64,000 nt of DNA from an uncultured Fibrobacter sp. (GCF_900316465.1 NZ_ONDD01000006.1:38701-102700), one strand, 5' to 3'; numbered from the stretch's first letter, positions 34,668-43,828 are shown. Notes: generated by a model from the letters alone, not told the origin. Numbers and translations are program-made.

Positions 34668-36092
34668 ATGTTCACTTACGATATGTCCAAGGCGGGAGCA
34701 AATAGCCTCTACCATTACCTTTATCAATGCATCAAAAAAGATATCGTAAGCGGAAACGTCCTTGCCGAAGAACAACTCCCTTCCAAACGCAACCTCGCGC
34801 AGAATCTCGGCATTAGCGTCGTAACAGTTGAAAACGCTTACGCACAGCTCTTGGCCGAAGGCTACATCTACTCGCTCCCTAAAAAAGGCTTCTTTGTTGC
34901 AGACATCAACGCAACGGCGGAACCTTGTGCTCAACGCAAACGCAAGATGCCGCGTACCCGCAGGCTCCGCGCAGAACTCACCGACGAGTCAGAACATATC
35001 AACCCGAAATACATTGCCGACTTTGCAAGTAACGGTTCCGATATCGAGGCGTTCCCCTTTACCACTTGGGCAAAAATCACTCGCGAGGTCCTTTGCGAAA
35101 GGCAAAATGATTTGCTGCAAGTTTCTCCGGGAATGGGCTCGCTAGAACTTCGCCGAGCCATTGCCCGCATGCTCCGCGAATTCAGAAATATCCAGGTATC
35201 GCCCGAACAGATTGTCATTGGCGCCGGAACTGATTACCTTTATGGCTTGCTAGTACAATTGCTTGGATTTGACAAGTGCTATGGCGTAGAAGACCCTGGC
35301 TGGGGTAAAATTTCAAAATTGTACAGCCAATACGGCGTCAAGGTGTGTCATATTCCCATTGCGGCAGAAAGTTTCGTGGACTCCGTCAAGAAATCTGACG
35401 TCGATGTCGTGCATATTTCCCCAGCGCACCATTTTCCGACCGGGATGGTAATGCCCGTCGGCGAACGCTATCGCTTGCTCAGTTGGGCTGCCGAATCCCC
35501 AAATCGCTACATCGTTGAAGATGACTATGACAGCGAATTCCGCATGACCGGAAAACCCATTCCCGCATTACAGAATATCGATGTTACCGAAAAGGTGATT
35601 TACCTGAATACCTTTTCCAAGACGATGACTTCTGCGATTCGCCTCAGTTATATGGTGCTCCCGCCGCATCTTGCCGAGAAATTCCATAACAAACTTTCGT
35701 TCTATTCGTGTACGGTTTCGAACCTTGATCAGTATGTAATGGCCAGGTTCATTGATCTCGGTTACTACGAGACGCACATCAATCGCATGCGTAACCTGTA
35801 CCGGGCCAAGCGCGATATGCTCCTGTCGGCTATCCGCAAAAGCAAACTTTCAAATGTCGCCCGAATTTACGAAGAAGATGCCGGACTCCACTTTATCTTG
35901 GAAGTGGACACGAAATGTTCCGATATTGAATTCTGCAACCGCGCCCGATTTCGCGGGGTAAACATCCGCGCCCTTTCGGAGTATTATTTTGAGGCGAAGC
36001 CATCGCAGCACAACTTTGTCGTGAACTACTCGTCAGTAGATAAAGCGAGCATGCAAAAAGCAGTGCAGATACTCGCGAGCCTTTGCAACTAA
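34668..36092 (+). CDS. pdxR: PdxR, MocR-family regulator of PLP synthesis
   Basis: A 474-residue MocR protein: GntR winged helix (LYHYLYQCIKKDIVSGNVLAEEQLPSKRNLAQNLGISVVTVENAYAQLLAEGY type) joined to an aminotransferase fold with PLP lysine in YLNTFSKTMTSAIRLSY. It senses PLP and controls the divergent pdxST. The start at 34668 gives the usual short N-terminus; the second direct repeat ends two bases before it, so bound PdxR would cover its own start region. The upstream open frame to 34542 is not likely to be translated. Confidence 0.92.
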   Translation: MFTYDMSKAGANSLYHYLYQCIKKDIVSGNVLAEEQLPSKRNLAQNLGISVVTVENAYAQLLAEGYIYSLPKKGFFVADINATAEPCAQRKRKMPRTRRLRAELTDESEHINPKYIADFASNGSDIEAFPFTTWAKITREVLCERQNDLLQVSPGMGSLELRRAIARMLREFRNIQVSPEQIVIGAGTDYLYGLLVQLLGFDKCYGVEDPGWGKISKLYSQYGVKVCHIPIAAESFVDSVKKSDVDVVHISPAHHFPTGMVMPVGERYRLLSWAAESPNRYIVEDDYDSEFRMTGKPIPALQNIDVTEKVIYLNTFSKTMTSAIRLSYMVLPPHLAEKFHNKLSFYSCTVSNLDQYVMARFIDLGYYETHINRMRNLYRAKRDMLLSAIRKSKLSNVARIYEEDAGLHFILEVDTKCSDIEFCNRARFRGVNIRALSEYYFEAKPSQHNFVVNYSSVDKASMQKAVQILASLCN

Positions 36093-36097
36093 AAAGT

Positions 36098-36907
36098 TTA
36101 ATGTTTCAAATCGCAAGCAGCCTGTTCGTAGTCAATGAGCTGCGTAATGGTCGGGTGTGTTCCGCAAACGGCGCAGTCGTCGTTATGGCTCGGGAGCTTC
36201 ACCTTGCGGAATTCCGCCGTGAGTGCGTTGTAGGTGAGTAGGTAGCCTGTCAATAAATCGCCTACGCCAAGAATATACTTGATTGCTTCCATTGCCTGCA
36301 AACTTCCGATGACGCCTGCAATTGCCCCAATCACGCCTGCCTCTTTGCAAGTCGGCACAGAACCCTTCGGGGGCGGTTCCTCGAAAATGCAGCGGTAGCA
36401 AGGCCCCTGCTCCGGCACGTATGTCATCAACTGCCCCTGAAATCCGACAATACCTGCATGAGAAAAAGGCTTCTTCGCCATGACGCAGGCATCGTTAATC
36501 AAAAATTTTGTCGGAAAATTGTCGGTGCCGTCAACGATAAAATCGTAATCCTTAATGAGGTCGAGAATGTTTTCGCTCGTTACGAAAGTATGGTACGTGA
36601 TCACCTTGACATCCGTGTTCATCGCTTCCATGGTTTCTTTCGCGGATTGCACCTTGGGCTTACCCACATCTTGCGTGGCGTGTATTATCTGACGTTGTAA
36701 ATTTGAAAGGTCAACCACATCGGCATCGGCAATGCCGATCGTGCCCACGCCGGCGGCGGCAAGATACATCGCCACAGGAGCGCCAAGGCCACCCGCACCA
36801 ATGACGAGTACCTTCGCGTTCAAGAGCTTCTTTTGGCCCTTTACGCCGACATCTTTAAGAATGATGTGGCGCGAATACCGTTCCAGTTGTTCGTTGGTAA
36901 AAGCCAT
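36098..36907 (-). CDS. ThiF/MoeB-family adenylyltransferase
   Basis: A 269-residue E1-like enzyme: RYSRHIILKDVGVKGQKKLLNAKVLVIGAGGLGAP, then DADVVDLSNLQRQIIH, DGTDNFPTKFLINDAC, and zinc cysteines in CYRCIFEEPP and CAVCGTHP. It adenylates the C-terminus of a ThiS/MoaD-type ubiquitin-like protein to prepare a thiocarboxylate. ThiF and MoeB cannot be separated by sequence alone; no thiS or moaD lies nearby. It is the last of three leftward genes, so it may serve sulfur transfer for that operon. Confidence 0.92.
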   Translation of the reverse strand: MAFTNEQLERYSRHIILKDVGVKGQKKLLNAKVLVIGAGGLGAPVAMYLAAAGVGTIGIADADVVDLSNLQRQIIHATQDVGKPKVQSAKETMEAMNTDVKVITYHTFVTSENILDLIKDYDFIVDGTDNFPTKFLINDACVMAKKPFSHAGIVGFQGQLMTYVPEQGPCYRCIFEEPPPKGSVPTCKEAGVIGAIAGVIGSLQAMEAIKYILGVGDLLTGYLLTYNALTAEFRKVKLPSHNDDCAVCGTHPTITQLIDYEQAACDLKH

Positions 36908-36932
36908 TTTTCTATTGAATTTTCAACCTCAA

Positions 36933-37538
36933 TCACACGTACTTCGAGAGCGTCACGACATCTTCGCCGCTCCATGTGTAAAGCGCGAGCAAAGGCTCAT
37001 CCCTTGTTTGCATTGAATGTACATGGTTCGAGGGGTGCAGAATAAATTCTCCGGGACCGCGGACTTTTGAAACACCGTCTAAAGTCCAAACGGCAAGGCC
37101 CGAAAGCACCACGTAAAGTTCCGTGGCAGGGTGGTAATGCGCCGGGTACAAGGTATTCTTTCCGAGAAGCGTAAATCCGAAACAAAAATGCTCGTCGTGA
37201 TACGGCGCTTCTGGCCCGAGGATTTCTCCCCAGCCCATACGGTTTCCTAAATCAGGCATATCGGCGCGAGGCTCGTAATTATATTTCCACGGCAAAAAAG
37301 GGAGTGCGGGCTTTAGCGCTTTCAGCAAATTTGCAGTCTCTGAACTTCCGTGTTTTGCGGAATCTTCAATCCAGCGAATCAGCGGAGAATCGCTTTTTTC
37401 AAAAGTCCCGCTCGGGGCAGGAATTTCACGTGCTACAAACTTGGCCGCCTCTTGACCGATATCATCGTCAATTTGGGCACGTTCATTCAGAAATCGCTTC
37501 GATTCTTCAATTAAACGGGCGATAAAATCTTGCATCAA
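36933..37538 (-). CDS. DMSP lyase-like (DddL/DddQ family) cupin
   Basis: A 201-residue protein whose second half is a single cupin with metal motif YPAHYHPATELYVVLSG (HxH-x4-E) and later PSNHVHSM, matching the dimethylsulfoniopropionate lyase cupin family. In marine bacteria such enzymes split DMSP into dimethyl sulfide and acrylate. Many relatives in other habitats have no proven DMSP activity, so the substrate is uncertain. Dimethyl sulfide is a substrate of methylthio-alkane reductase, which makes the context striking. It lies 12 bp after the methyltransferase gene and 25 bp before the ThiF-like gene. Confidence 0.72.
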   Translation of the reverse strand: MMQDFIARLIEESKRFLNERAQIDDDIGQEAAKFVAREIPAPSGTFEKSDSPLIRWIEDSAKHGSSETANLLKALKPALPFLPWKYNYEPRADMPDLGNRMGWGEILGPEAPYHDEHFCFGFTLLGKNTLYPAHYHPATELYVVLSGLAVWTLDGVSKVRGPGEFILHPSNHVHSMQTRDEPLLALYTWSGEDVVTLSKYV

Positions 37539-37550
37539 AATACACTCGTT

Positions 37551-38510
37551 TTACTTCAAGCTTGATTTCAGTACGGCAACCGTATGGCCGATCACTTCGC
37601 CCTTTAGGAATGCTTCGTAAGCTTCTTTAGCAGTAAGCTTCGAAGATTCAAGCGACTTCTCGATTTCGAAAGCGTTCTTGCCGGATTCCTTCACCGAAAT
37701 ATCGGCGAATGCTTTTTGCAAGTCGCTTGCGCGGTAGAATCGGAACGGCCCGAGCCCCGCCTTTTCTTGTGCGGCATAACCCGAAATCACGTCTTCGGGT
37801 TCCGCCTGCACCTTCCAGGAATACGTGAAGATTTCAGAAGAAAGGCCCGCCAATTCGCCGAGCTTGATAAACGCACTGAGCGGCACGCGGCCACCGAGTG
37901 TAGAATAGACGGCACCCTTGTCGGCCAGGTAATCGCGGGCCTGCTTAAGCGCCAGATAATGCAAATCCAGCATCTGTTCGTGTACGAATTCCGGAATCAC
38001 TTCGACGCGCTTTTCCAGGTAATGGCCGCTGTTTCGTTTGTCTTCAATCTTGGTGTTATCGGTTAGCGGAACATTGGGCAGGTTCTCGTAAATCACGTCG
38101 TAACGGCGCTTGCCATTTTGAAGAGGCTGCAACAAATCGCCTGCGCCGAATTCCAACTCAACCGAATCTGCATCTTTCAAATTCTTCTTGATATTTTCGG
38201 CCGCGGCGTCCACCACGCTTTCCAGCAAGTCGGTAAAACCTACGCGCTTGGCACCCAAAAGTTCAATGCCCGTCAAGACATCGATGCCGGAACCCGTTCC
38301 GATTGAAGCGAACGCTTCCACATCGTGCCCCAGGTTCTCGCGGATCAGCTTGAATGCAGGTGCCGCGATGTAGGCCACCCAATCGCTAGTAATATCTTCA
38401 GTCTTTGGCAAATAGGCGTGATCCGTTACACCCACGGAAAGGTAATCTTGAACATGTTTCGGTGCTTCTTCTAAAGCCAGATACTTTTTAACATCAACTA
38501 AAATACTCAT
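37551..38510 (-). CDS. Class I SAM-dependent methyltransferase, unknown substrate
   Basis: A 319-residue protein with FASIGTGSGIDVLTGIELLGAKRVGFTDL (SAM loop I and acidic loop) and YDVIYENLPNVPL, an NPPY-like motif, in the style of PrmC/N-methyltransferase folds. The N-terminus (HVQDYLSVGVTDHAYLPKTEDITSDW) is not familiar. It heads the operon with the DMSP-lyase-like cupin and ThiF-like gene and is divergent from metK, whose product it uses. A role in making or modifying a methylated sulfur compound is possible but unproven. Confidence 0.8.
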   Translation of the reverse strand: MSILVDVKKYLALEEAPKHVQDYLSVGVTDHAYLPKTEDITSDWVAYIAAPAFKLIRENLGHDVEAFASIGTGSGIDVLTGIELLGAKRVGFTDLLESVVDAAAENIKKNLKDADSVELEFGAGDLLQPLQNGKRRYDVIYENLPNVPLTDNTKIEDKRNSGHYLEKRVEVIPEFVHEQMLDLHYLALKQARDYLADKGAVYSTLGGRVPLSAFIKLGELAGLSSEIFTYSWKVQAEPEDVISGYAAQEKAGLGPFRFYRASDLQKAFADISVKESGKNAFEIEKSLESSKLTAKEAYEAFLKGEVIGHTVAVLKSSLK

Positions 38511-38541
38511 TATAGTTTACCTCACTTTTTTTGAGTGCAAA

Positions 38542-38656
38542 TATAGATGTGGACTATAGCCGCGTCCAATACAAAATTTCTAGCGCTCGCTATCAATTTT
38601 TTGTATAAGTAAAAGGCCGTTTTTCGCTTGACAAAGTTTATGCATTTATGTAGATT
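38542..38656. promoter_or_regulatory. Divergent promoter region of metK and the methyltransferase operon
   Basis: For metK (plus strand): TTGACA (38628-38633), 17 bases, TAGATT (38651-38656), leaving a leader of about 90 nt. A TATA-N9-TATA dyad (38542-38558) lies near the start of the leftward operon and has the loose TA-N9-TA form of the LysR boxes. I see no SAM riboswitch in the leader. Confidence 0.55.
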
Positions 38657-38752
38657 TATGCATAGAAATTCAAACCACGTTTTTTCAGCGCTTGGGAATG
38701 CTCAAAAATGCGACGTTCTTTTCGGTGCTGTTAACAAAAGGAGCCTTATACA

Positions 38753-39943
38753 ATGGCACATTATCTCTTTACTTCTGAATCGGTGTCCAAGGGACACCCC
38801 GACAAAGTTTGCGACCAGATCTCGGATGCAATTCTCGACGCCTGCCTCGCCCAAGACCCGAACAGCCGCGTGGCTTGCGAAACGCTCGCCAACACCGGTC
38901 TCGTCGTGATTTCTGGCGAAATTACCACCAAGGCTGTGATTGACTACCAGCAGATTGCACGCAAGACTATTAAGAGCATCGGTTATGTGAACCCGGAACT
39001 CGCTTTTGATTATAAGGGCTGCTCCGTGCTCGTTGCAGTAGACAAGCAGTCTCCCGATATTGCGCAGGGCGTTGATGCCAAGGCTGCCGAAGGCAAGGAA
39101 GATGACAAGCAGGGCGCAGGAGATCAGGGCATGATGTTCGGTTACGCCGTGAACGAAACCAAGGAACTGATGCCGCTTCCGATTAGCCTTGCTCACAAGC
39201 TCATGGAAGAAATCCAGAACCTCCGCGAATCCGGCAAAATCAAATGGCTCCGCCCCGATGCAAAATCGCAGGTGACTGTCGAATACGACGAAAATGACAA
39301 GCCTGTGCGCGTCGATACCGTGGTGGTCAGCACCCAGCACGACGAATTCGTGAACGGCAAGGAACTCAAGCATTCTACCATCGAAAAGGAAATCATCGAA
39401 AAGCTCATCAAGAAGGTGATTCCGGCAAAGCTTTTGGACAAGAAAACTCGCTTCCTCATCAATCCGACGGGTAAATTCGTGATTGGTGGCCCGCATGGTG
39501 ACTGCGGCCTGACGGGTCGTAAGATTATTGTGGATACCTACGGCGGCATGGGACGTCATGGTGGTGGTGCATTCAGCGGCAAGGACCCTTCCAAGGTGGA
39601 CCGCAGCGCTGCTTACGCCGCACGCTATGTAGCAAAGAATATTGTCGCCGCAGGCCTTGCAGACCGTTGCGAAGTTCAGCTCGCTTACGCCATCGGTTAC
39701 TCCAAGCCGGTGTCTGTGCTGGTGAACACCTTCAAGACCGGCAAGATTGATGACCGCAAGATTGAAGAAATCGTGAAGAAGACCTTCGACCTTTCTCCGG
39801 CAGGCATCGTGAAGATGCTCGATTTGAAGAAGCCCGGCTACCAGGCAACTGCCGCGCTCGGCCATTTCGGCCGCACCGGTGCACGCTTCACTTGGGAAAA
39901 GACGGACAAGGCTGCAACTTTGAAGAAACTCGCCAAAGCATAA
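38753..39943 (+). CDS. metK: S-adenosylmethionine synthetase
   Basis: MetK makes SAM from methionine and ATP. It opens LFTSESVSKGHPDKVCDQISDAILDA, has GAGDQGMMFGYA for the adenosine site and GGPHGDCGLTGRKIIVDTYGG for the phosphate loop; all are complete. Length (396) is typical. The SD (AAAGGAG) is good. A terminator follows at once, so it is a single-gene unit divergent from the methyltransferase operon. Confidence 0.98.
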   Translation: MAHYLFTSESVSKGHPDKVCDQISDAILDACLAQDPNSRVACETLANTGLVVISGEITTKAVIDYQQIARKTIKSIGYVNPELAFDYKGCSVLVAVDKQSPDIAQGVDAKAAEGKEDDKQGAGDQGMMFGYAVNETKELMPLPISLAHKLMEEIQNLRESGKIKWLRPDAKSQVTVEYDENDKPVRVDTVVVSTQHDEFVNGKELKHSTIEKEIIEKLIKKVIPAKLLDKKTRFLINPTGKFVIGGPHGDCGLTGRKIIVDTYGGMGRHGGGAFSGKDPSKVDRSAAYAARYVAKNIVAAGLADRCEVQLAYAIGYSKPVSVLVNTFKTGKIDDRKIEEIVKKTFDLSPAGIVKMLDLKKPGYQATAALGHFGRTGARFTWEKTDKAATLKKLAKA

Positions 39944-39970
39944 GCGAATTCTCTCTAGTAAAAAAATTAA

Positions 39971-39995
39971 GGCTCGTCAAACGACGAGCCTTTTT
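39971..39995 (+). terminator. Terminator of metK
   Basis: GGCTCGTC (39971-39978) and GACGAGCC (39983-39990) form a perfect 8-bp stem with loop AAAC, followed by TTTTT. Confidence 0.95.
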
Positions 39996-40006
39996 CGTTT
40001 TAACCG

Positions 40007-40966
40007 CTATTTAGTTTCTTTAGATGAAACTTGTAATGCTTGACGTTCTTCTTCCGATTTTTTCAGAACTTCATTTAGTGTGAATTTTTCCTTGCTAAAA
40101 AAGAAAGTATTCGTTCCCAAATCCTTGAGCGAAGCTCCGAAATGGTACGCAGTATCATCAATAAATAAGAATCTATCGTGCATCCCGTAGCTAGGCAGAA
40201 TTTCAATCGGACAATCAGCGTATTGCGCATTGTATGTTGCCAAGTCAACATTGAAAACCTTACTCTTGTCGTAGGTATAAATTGTCACTGATACGCCCGC
40301 ATTCCGCTTGAGCATCATTGCCAACACTTTCTCGTCCACATAACGGTCTACAAGGACAATCCGCTTTTTTGCTTTACGAATCAGGTTGCATACGAATACA
40401 TAAGCGTCAAATACCTGATTGTTATAGAATAATCCTTTCGACTTAAGCTCTCCGCGATCCATTGCCTCGAAAACTTCATCCAGTTTGTGGCTAAATTCCA
40501 TATTTTTACGGTCATGTTCCAATACTTTTACTTCTACATTTGTAAGCCGATTAACAATTCCCCCATTTTCGTACAAATATTGCCGCATAGCAACGAAAGC
40601 GTCCATAATAGCGATGGATACATTTACCGCTATTTTACTTTTTAATACGGAAGAAAGCATGGCAAATCCTTGCTCCGTAAAAACAAATGGCTTAAATCTG
40701 TCACCGCCCCAACTTGAAATCACATTTTGTGATTTCAAGTTTTCCATTTCATCTTTCGTCAATTGAAAGCAATATCTTTCTGGAAACCGTTCTGCATTTC
40801 TCTTCACCGCTTGATTAATGGCTCTAGTTTCTACACCATAAAGAACTGCCAAATCACGATCAAGTAACACCTGTTTACCCCGAACGACTTGAATCATTTT
40901 CTCGACATTTGATTCCACAAGCGAGCGCGGTCCAATCACTACCGTTTTTTCAGTCTTTTTATTCAT
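40007..40966 (-). CDS. ORF6N-domain protein
   Basis: A 319-residue protein. Residues about 25-110 are an ORF6N domain (VVRGKQVLLDRDLAVLYGVETRAINQAVKRNAERFPERYCFQL and FKPFVFTEQGFAML), known from phage antirepressors and many accessory chromosomal genes. The C-terminal half ends with MHDRFLFIDDTAYHFGASLKDLG, similar to a phospholipase-D-like HKD half-site region, where the second lysine of HxKxxxxD is replaced (HDRFLFID). Start 40966 has a good SD (AGGAGT). DNA-binding and host-defence roles are both possible. The gene borders an accessory region. Confidence 0.85.
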   Translation of the reverse strand: MNKKTEKTVVIGPRSLVESNVEKMIQVVRGKQVLLDRDLAVLYGVETRAINQAVKRNAERFPERYCFQLTKDEMENLKSQNVISSWGGDRFKPFVFTEQGFAMLSSVLKSKIAVNVSIAIMDAFVAMRQYLYENGGIVNRLTNVEVKVLEHDRKNMEFSHKLDEVFEAMDRGELKSKGLFYNNQVFDAYVFVCNLIRKAKKRIVLVDRYVDEKVLAMMLKRNAGVSVTIYTYDKSKVFNVDLATYNAQYADCPIEILPSYGMHDRFLFIDDTAYHFGASLKDLGTNTFFFSKEKFTLNEVLKKSEEERQALQVSSKETK

Positions 40967-40986
40967 TTTTACTCCTATAAACAAAA

Positions 40987-41049
40987 AAGCCGGCTTTTGG
41001 ATATATTAAAATCCCAATAATTATTGGGGATATACCAAAAAGCCGACTT
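40987..41049. repeat. Long imperfect inverted repeat upstream of the ORF6N gene
   Basis: Outer arms AAGCCGGCTTTTGGATATA and TATACCAAAAAGCCGACTT are near-complements, and an inner ATCCC-AATAATTATT-GGGGAT dyad lies between. The total is about 63 bp. It may be a terminator-like hairpin, an operator or a miniature mobile element. Confidence 0.7.
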
Positions 41050-41264
41050 CTCTAGTCGAATATGGCTTGCAGACGGAATTCCGCTACCAGTGCCTGTCGG
41101 GGGATAATATACTAATTCATTCCAAGTTGGACTATGCCAAAACTGATGATTTTAGTGGAAATAAGCCGAGTTTCTTTACTTGAGCACATTTTTTGCGAAT
41201 AAAGGCGTTCATATTGTAAATATTTATGTTATTTTTAAAGTGAAATAGAGTTTAGCTCTTGTTC

Positions 41265-41464
41265 TTCACGTGAAATCTGCAAATTTCAAAAGAATGAGGA
41301 CAAGGCGAACGCTCACGCAGGCATATCGTTTCTTGCGGTATGTTTCAGTTTGCTGTACCGACTTTTTAGTCGGTCTTTGGTCGTATGACCAAGGGGCAAC
41401 AGCCCTTTCGGGGCGTGGGTCGTTTGCGTTTATCATTCTTGGGCAATGCAGAGCCTCACGTGAA
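41265..41464. ncRNA. Candidate structured RNA or hairpin element of about 200 nt
   Basis: The ends pair in steps: TTCACGTGA / TCACGTGAA, TCTGCA / TGCAGA, AAGAATGA / TCATTCTT, GCGAACG / CGTTTGC and CTCACGC / GCGTGGG, with small internal loops. Inside are four hairpins: CATATCG / CGGTATG (41322-41342), ACCGACT / AGTCGGT (41357-41374), TTGGTC / GACCAA (41377-41392), and GCCC / GGGC (41402-41414). The strand is unknown. It lies ~100 bp before the AT-rich genes. I do not recognise it as a known RNA family; a folded mobile element is the alternative. Together with the flanking bases it accounts for the gene-free stretch 40967-41567. Confidence 0.6.
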
Positions 41465-41567
41465 TAAATGCAACGACTCGCGCCTTTTTGTATTCTCGCA
41501 AAATTTGCTCGATTCTTGCTTTACTACAAGAGTGAATTTCACAGGTGTTTATACAAAGGGGATCCAA

Positions 41568-41840
41568 ATGAGTAAGAATTTTGATTTCTTGGGTGATTTG
41601 GCAAATGCATTGAAAAAGAATGATTGGAGCATTATGCACATATCCAGAGTTGCGGAATTGCTTAATCTGAATGGAATAAAAAATAAGAGAGGGGGAAAAT
41701 ATAAAGAGTCTGGGCGAGGAATATTTAAACTAGTATCCTCTGCCTGCGCATATTTTGCGAAAAAGGGTGATAAAGAAACTGCAACCAATGTCGCTAGTGC
41801 GTTCACTAATGATAAAAATCAACATGTTTGGAAAAAATAG
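41568..41840 (+). CDS. Small hypothetical protein, 90 residues
   Basis: Not recognised. It begins MSKNFDFLGDLANALKKNDW. The middle (IMHISRVAELLNLNGIKNKRGGKYKESGRGIFKLVSSAC) looks like a small helix-turn-helix followed by a basic patch, so a recombinase-like or DNA-binding role is possible. It is AT-rich like the two genes after it and has an SD (AAGGGG). The open frame extends back to 41385 but overlaps the structured element, so 41568 is preferred. Confidence 0.65.
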   Translation: MSKNFDFLGDLANALKKNDWSIMHISRVAELLNLNGIKNKRGGKYKESGRGIFKLVSSACAYFAKKGDKETATNVASAFTNDKNQHVWKK

Positions 41841-41884
41841 GTCCATTTTTTTTCACATTATTAGCTAAATAAAGGAGAAAATAA

Positions 41885-43801
41885 ATGAAACGATTTCTTT
41901 TTGCCGTGATAGGCCTACTTTCATTTTGTTTTGCAGATATTCATCCTGGATTAAAGAACGCCATTGACAATGGCGATGTAAAAACAGCTGAAAATCTCGT
42001 GAAAAAATTCGGAGTTAAAGATGTGTATTGCCCTGCAAATCTTTCTTTTGAAAACGCAAATAGGATTTATGAGAATGCGTTTTCATTAAATCCATTGGTA
42101 ATGTGGCAAAATTGTGCATCTGATTTTATAAAAAATGCAGAAAACAGAGTTCGTGGAGAATCAGTTCCTTTATGCAAACATTATTTGGAAAAACTCTTTC
42201 AAAAAGGAGATGTCGACAAGCTTGACTCTGTTCTTGCGCAAATTCTCCAATCAAAGCTATACGTTCAAAAAGAAAAAAGAGAAGTTGAACAACTTGAAAT
42301 TGTGAAAACTTCAAAGCAAGAATGTATGGATCAACTCGATTTACATCGAAAAGAAATTGTCGATTCTCTTATAAATTGGCACGATATTGATTGTAAAATA
42401 TTATTTGATGCGACAATATGCTCAAAGTTATTCTCTACATATGGTATGGCCAATATTGATTCAATAAACAAAGTGTTTTCGTCAAAAATAAAAACATGCA
42501 AGAAAAAGCCTACAATGGCTATGAAAAAGAATGTAGAACAAGAAGTTTTTGTCAATCCATTCCTATATGAAATAGAATATTATGGGTTGCTTTTATCAAA
42601 TAAAATGAAGAATCCTTTTTACACAAATCCTAATGCTTTGGAAACATACAAAAAACTAAAAAGCATTAATGTTGCCGCACAGAATTCAATAAACAAAATT
42701 AAAATATATTCAGATGTCCTGAATACAAATACGGCAGCATATTGCTTAACGCTACCTGAAAGAGAATTCAATGTAAGTATCTGCAATAAAGTAATAAATT
42801 ATGTTACTAATAATTTTAATTTAACATCTAGCGAAAATTCTCTAATCAAGGAAATTTCTAATCTGTACGCAAAGAATGCTTCTGTACCAGATTCGTTAAT
42901 AGCGTTTTCGTGTAAACTTTATCCAGAAATTGACAAGTATTTTTACAAAATTATGGATGTTAATATTTTTGACTGTAATGCAATAAATGAATACGTATCG
43001 CGTAATGAGGCGTGCAAAAATTCAAATGAAAATTACTTTTGGACAGCTCCTTCAGGAATCAAATACATTTGCGAGAATAGAAAAATGAGAGAGCCAAAGT
43101 CGAAAGAATTGGAAAACGGAATATGCATGAAGGACGCTGAGATAAAAAACGGCATGTACTGCTCAATAAAAAATGGATGGATCGAAAATGTTGATTACAA
43201 AAGATTTACTGATAAACGAGATGGTCAAATATATCGAGCAACAAAAATCGGCGATCAAATATGGATGGCTGAAAATTTAAATTATAACATTGCCGATAGC
43301 TACTGCTATGAAAACAACCCTGACAACTGCTTAAAATTTGGTCGATTGTACACATGGAATTCCATTATGTCAAAAAATGATAATGGGTGCAAAGAAAATT
43401 ACGAAAAATGTTTGGAAAAAAATATCAAAGGGATTTGCCCAGATGGATGGCATTTGCCCTCTGTAGAGGACTTTAACCAATTGGTAAATAATGTAGGATC
43501 AACTAGGTCGTCTTATGTAGTAAAATTAAAGGCTTCTAGTGAATGGGATAATGGAAAAAAAGGAAGCAATTCTTATGGGTTTAACGCCTATCCTGCCGGA
43601 TCCATGCGATTAACAGAGGAAAAACAAATGTACTTCATTAATCAAAAAAAATCAACATCGTTTTGGACTGTCGTAGGAGGGAGTGGCTACACAGAAGCCT
43701 ATGCCTTTTTTATAGAGAATGAATCTGATAAAAGTTCTGGCTTTTCATATGATCGGAAAAAAAATGGTCATTCCGTTCGGTGTTTAAAAGATAAAAAATA
43801 A
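41885..43801 (+). CDS. Secreted FISUMP-domain protein
   Basis: A 638-residue exported protein. A signal peptide (about 1-18, ending FCFAD) leads to a ~420-residue helical, Asn/Lys/Cys-rich region of unknown fold. The last ~200 residues are the Fibrobacter succinogenes major paralogous domain: RDGQIYRATKIGDQIWMAENLNYN, FGRLYTWNSIM, GICPDGWHLPSVEDFNQLV, and GHSVRCLK at the end. This C-type-lectin-like domain is highly multiplied in Fibrobacter, with surface or adhesion roles suspected. It is strongly AT-rich, with an SD (AAAGGAG). Together with the next gene it forms an accessory unit. Confidence 0.9.
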   Translation: MKRFLFAVIGLLSFCFADIHPGLKNAIDNGDVKTAENLVKKFGVKDVYCPANLSFENANRIYENAFSLNPLVMWQNCASDFIKNAENRVRGESVPLCKHYLEKLFQKGDVDKLDSVLAQILQSKLYVQKEKREVEQLEIVKTSKQECMDQLDLHRKEIVDSLINWHDIDCKILFDATICSKLFSTYGMANIDSINKVFSSKIKTCKKKPTMAMKKNVEQEVFVNPFLYEIEYYGLLLSNKMKNPFYTNPNALETYKKLKSINVAAQNSINKIKIYSDVLNTNTAAYCLTLPEREFNVSICNKVINYVTNNFNLTSSENSLIKEISNLYAKNASVPDSLIAFSCKLYPEIDKYFYKIMDVNIFDCNAINEYVSRNEACKNSNENYFWTAPSGIKYICENRKMREPKSKELENGICMKDAEIKNGMYCSIKNGWIENVDYKRFTDKRDGQIYRATKIGDQIWMAENLNYNIADSYCYENNPDNCLKFGRLYTWNSIMSKNDNGCKENYEKCLEKNIKGICPDGWHLPSVEDFNQLVNNVGSTRSSYVVKLKASSEWDNGKKGSNSYGFNAYPAGSMRLTEEKQMYFINQKKSTSFWTVVGGSGYTEAYAFFIENESDKSSGFSYDRKKNGHSVRCLKDKK

Positions 43802-43828
43802 CTTTATCTTTTAAAACATATATCATTA

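Noticed and set aside
38753..39943. SAM riboswitch in the metK leader
   Set aside because: The leader of about 90 nt shows no SAM-I, SAM-II or SMK-type core that I could find.
41357..41414. Integron attC site or CRISPR repeats
   Set aside because: The three hairpins differ in sequence and spacing, no RYYYAAC/GTTRRRY pair frames them, and no integrase or cas gene is near.
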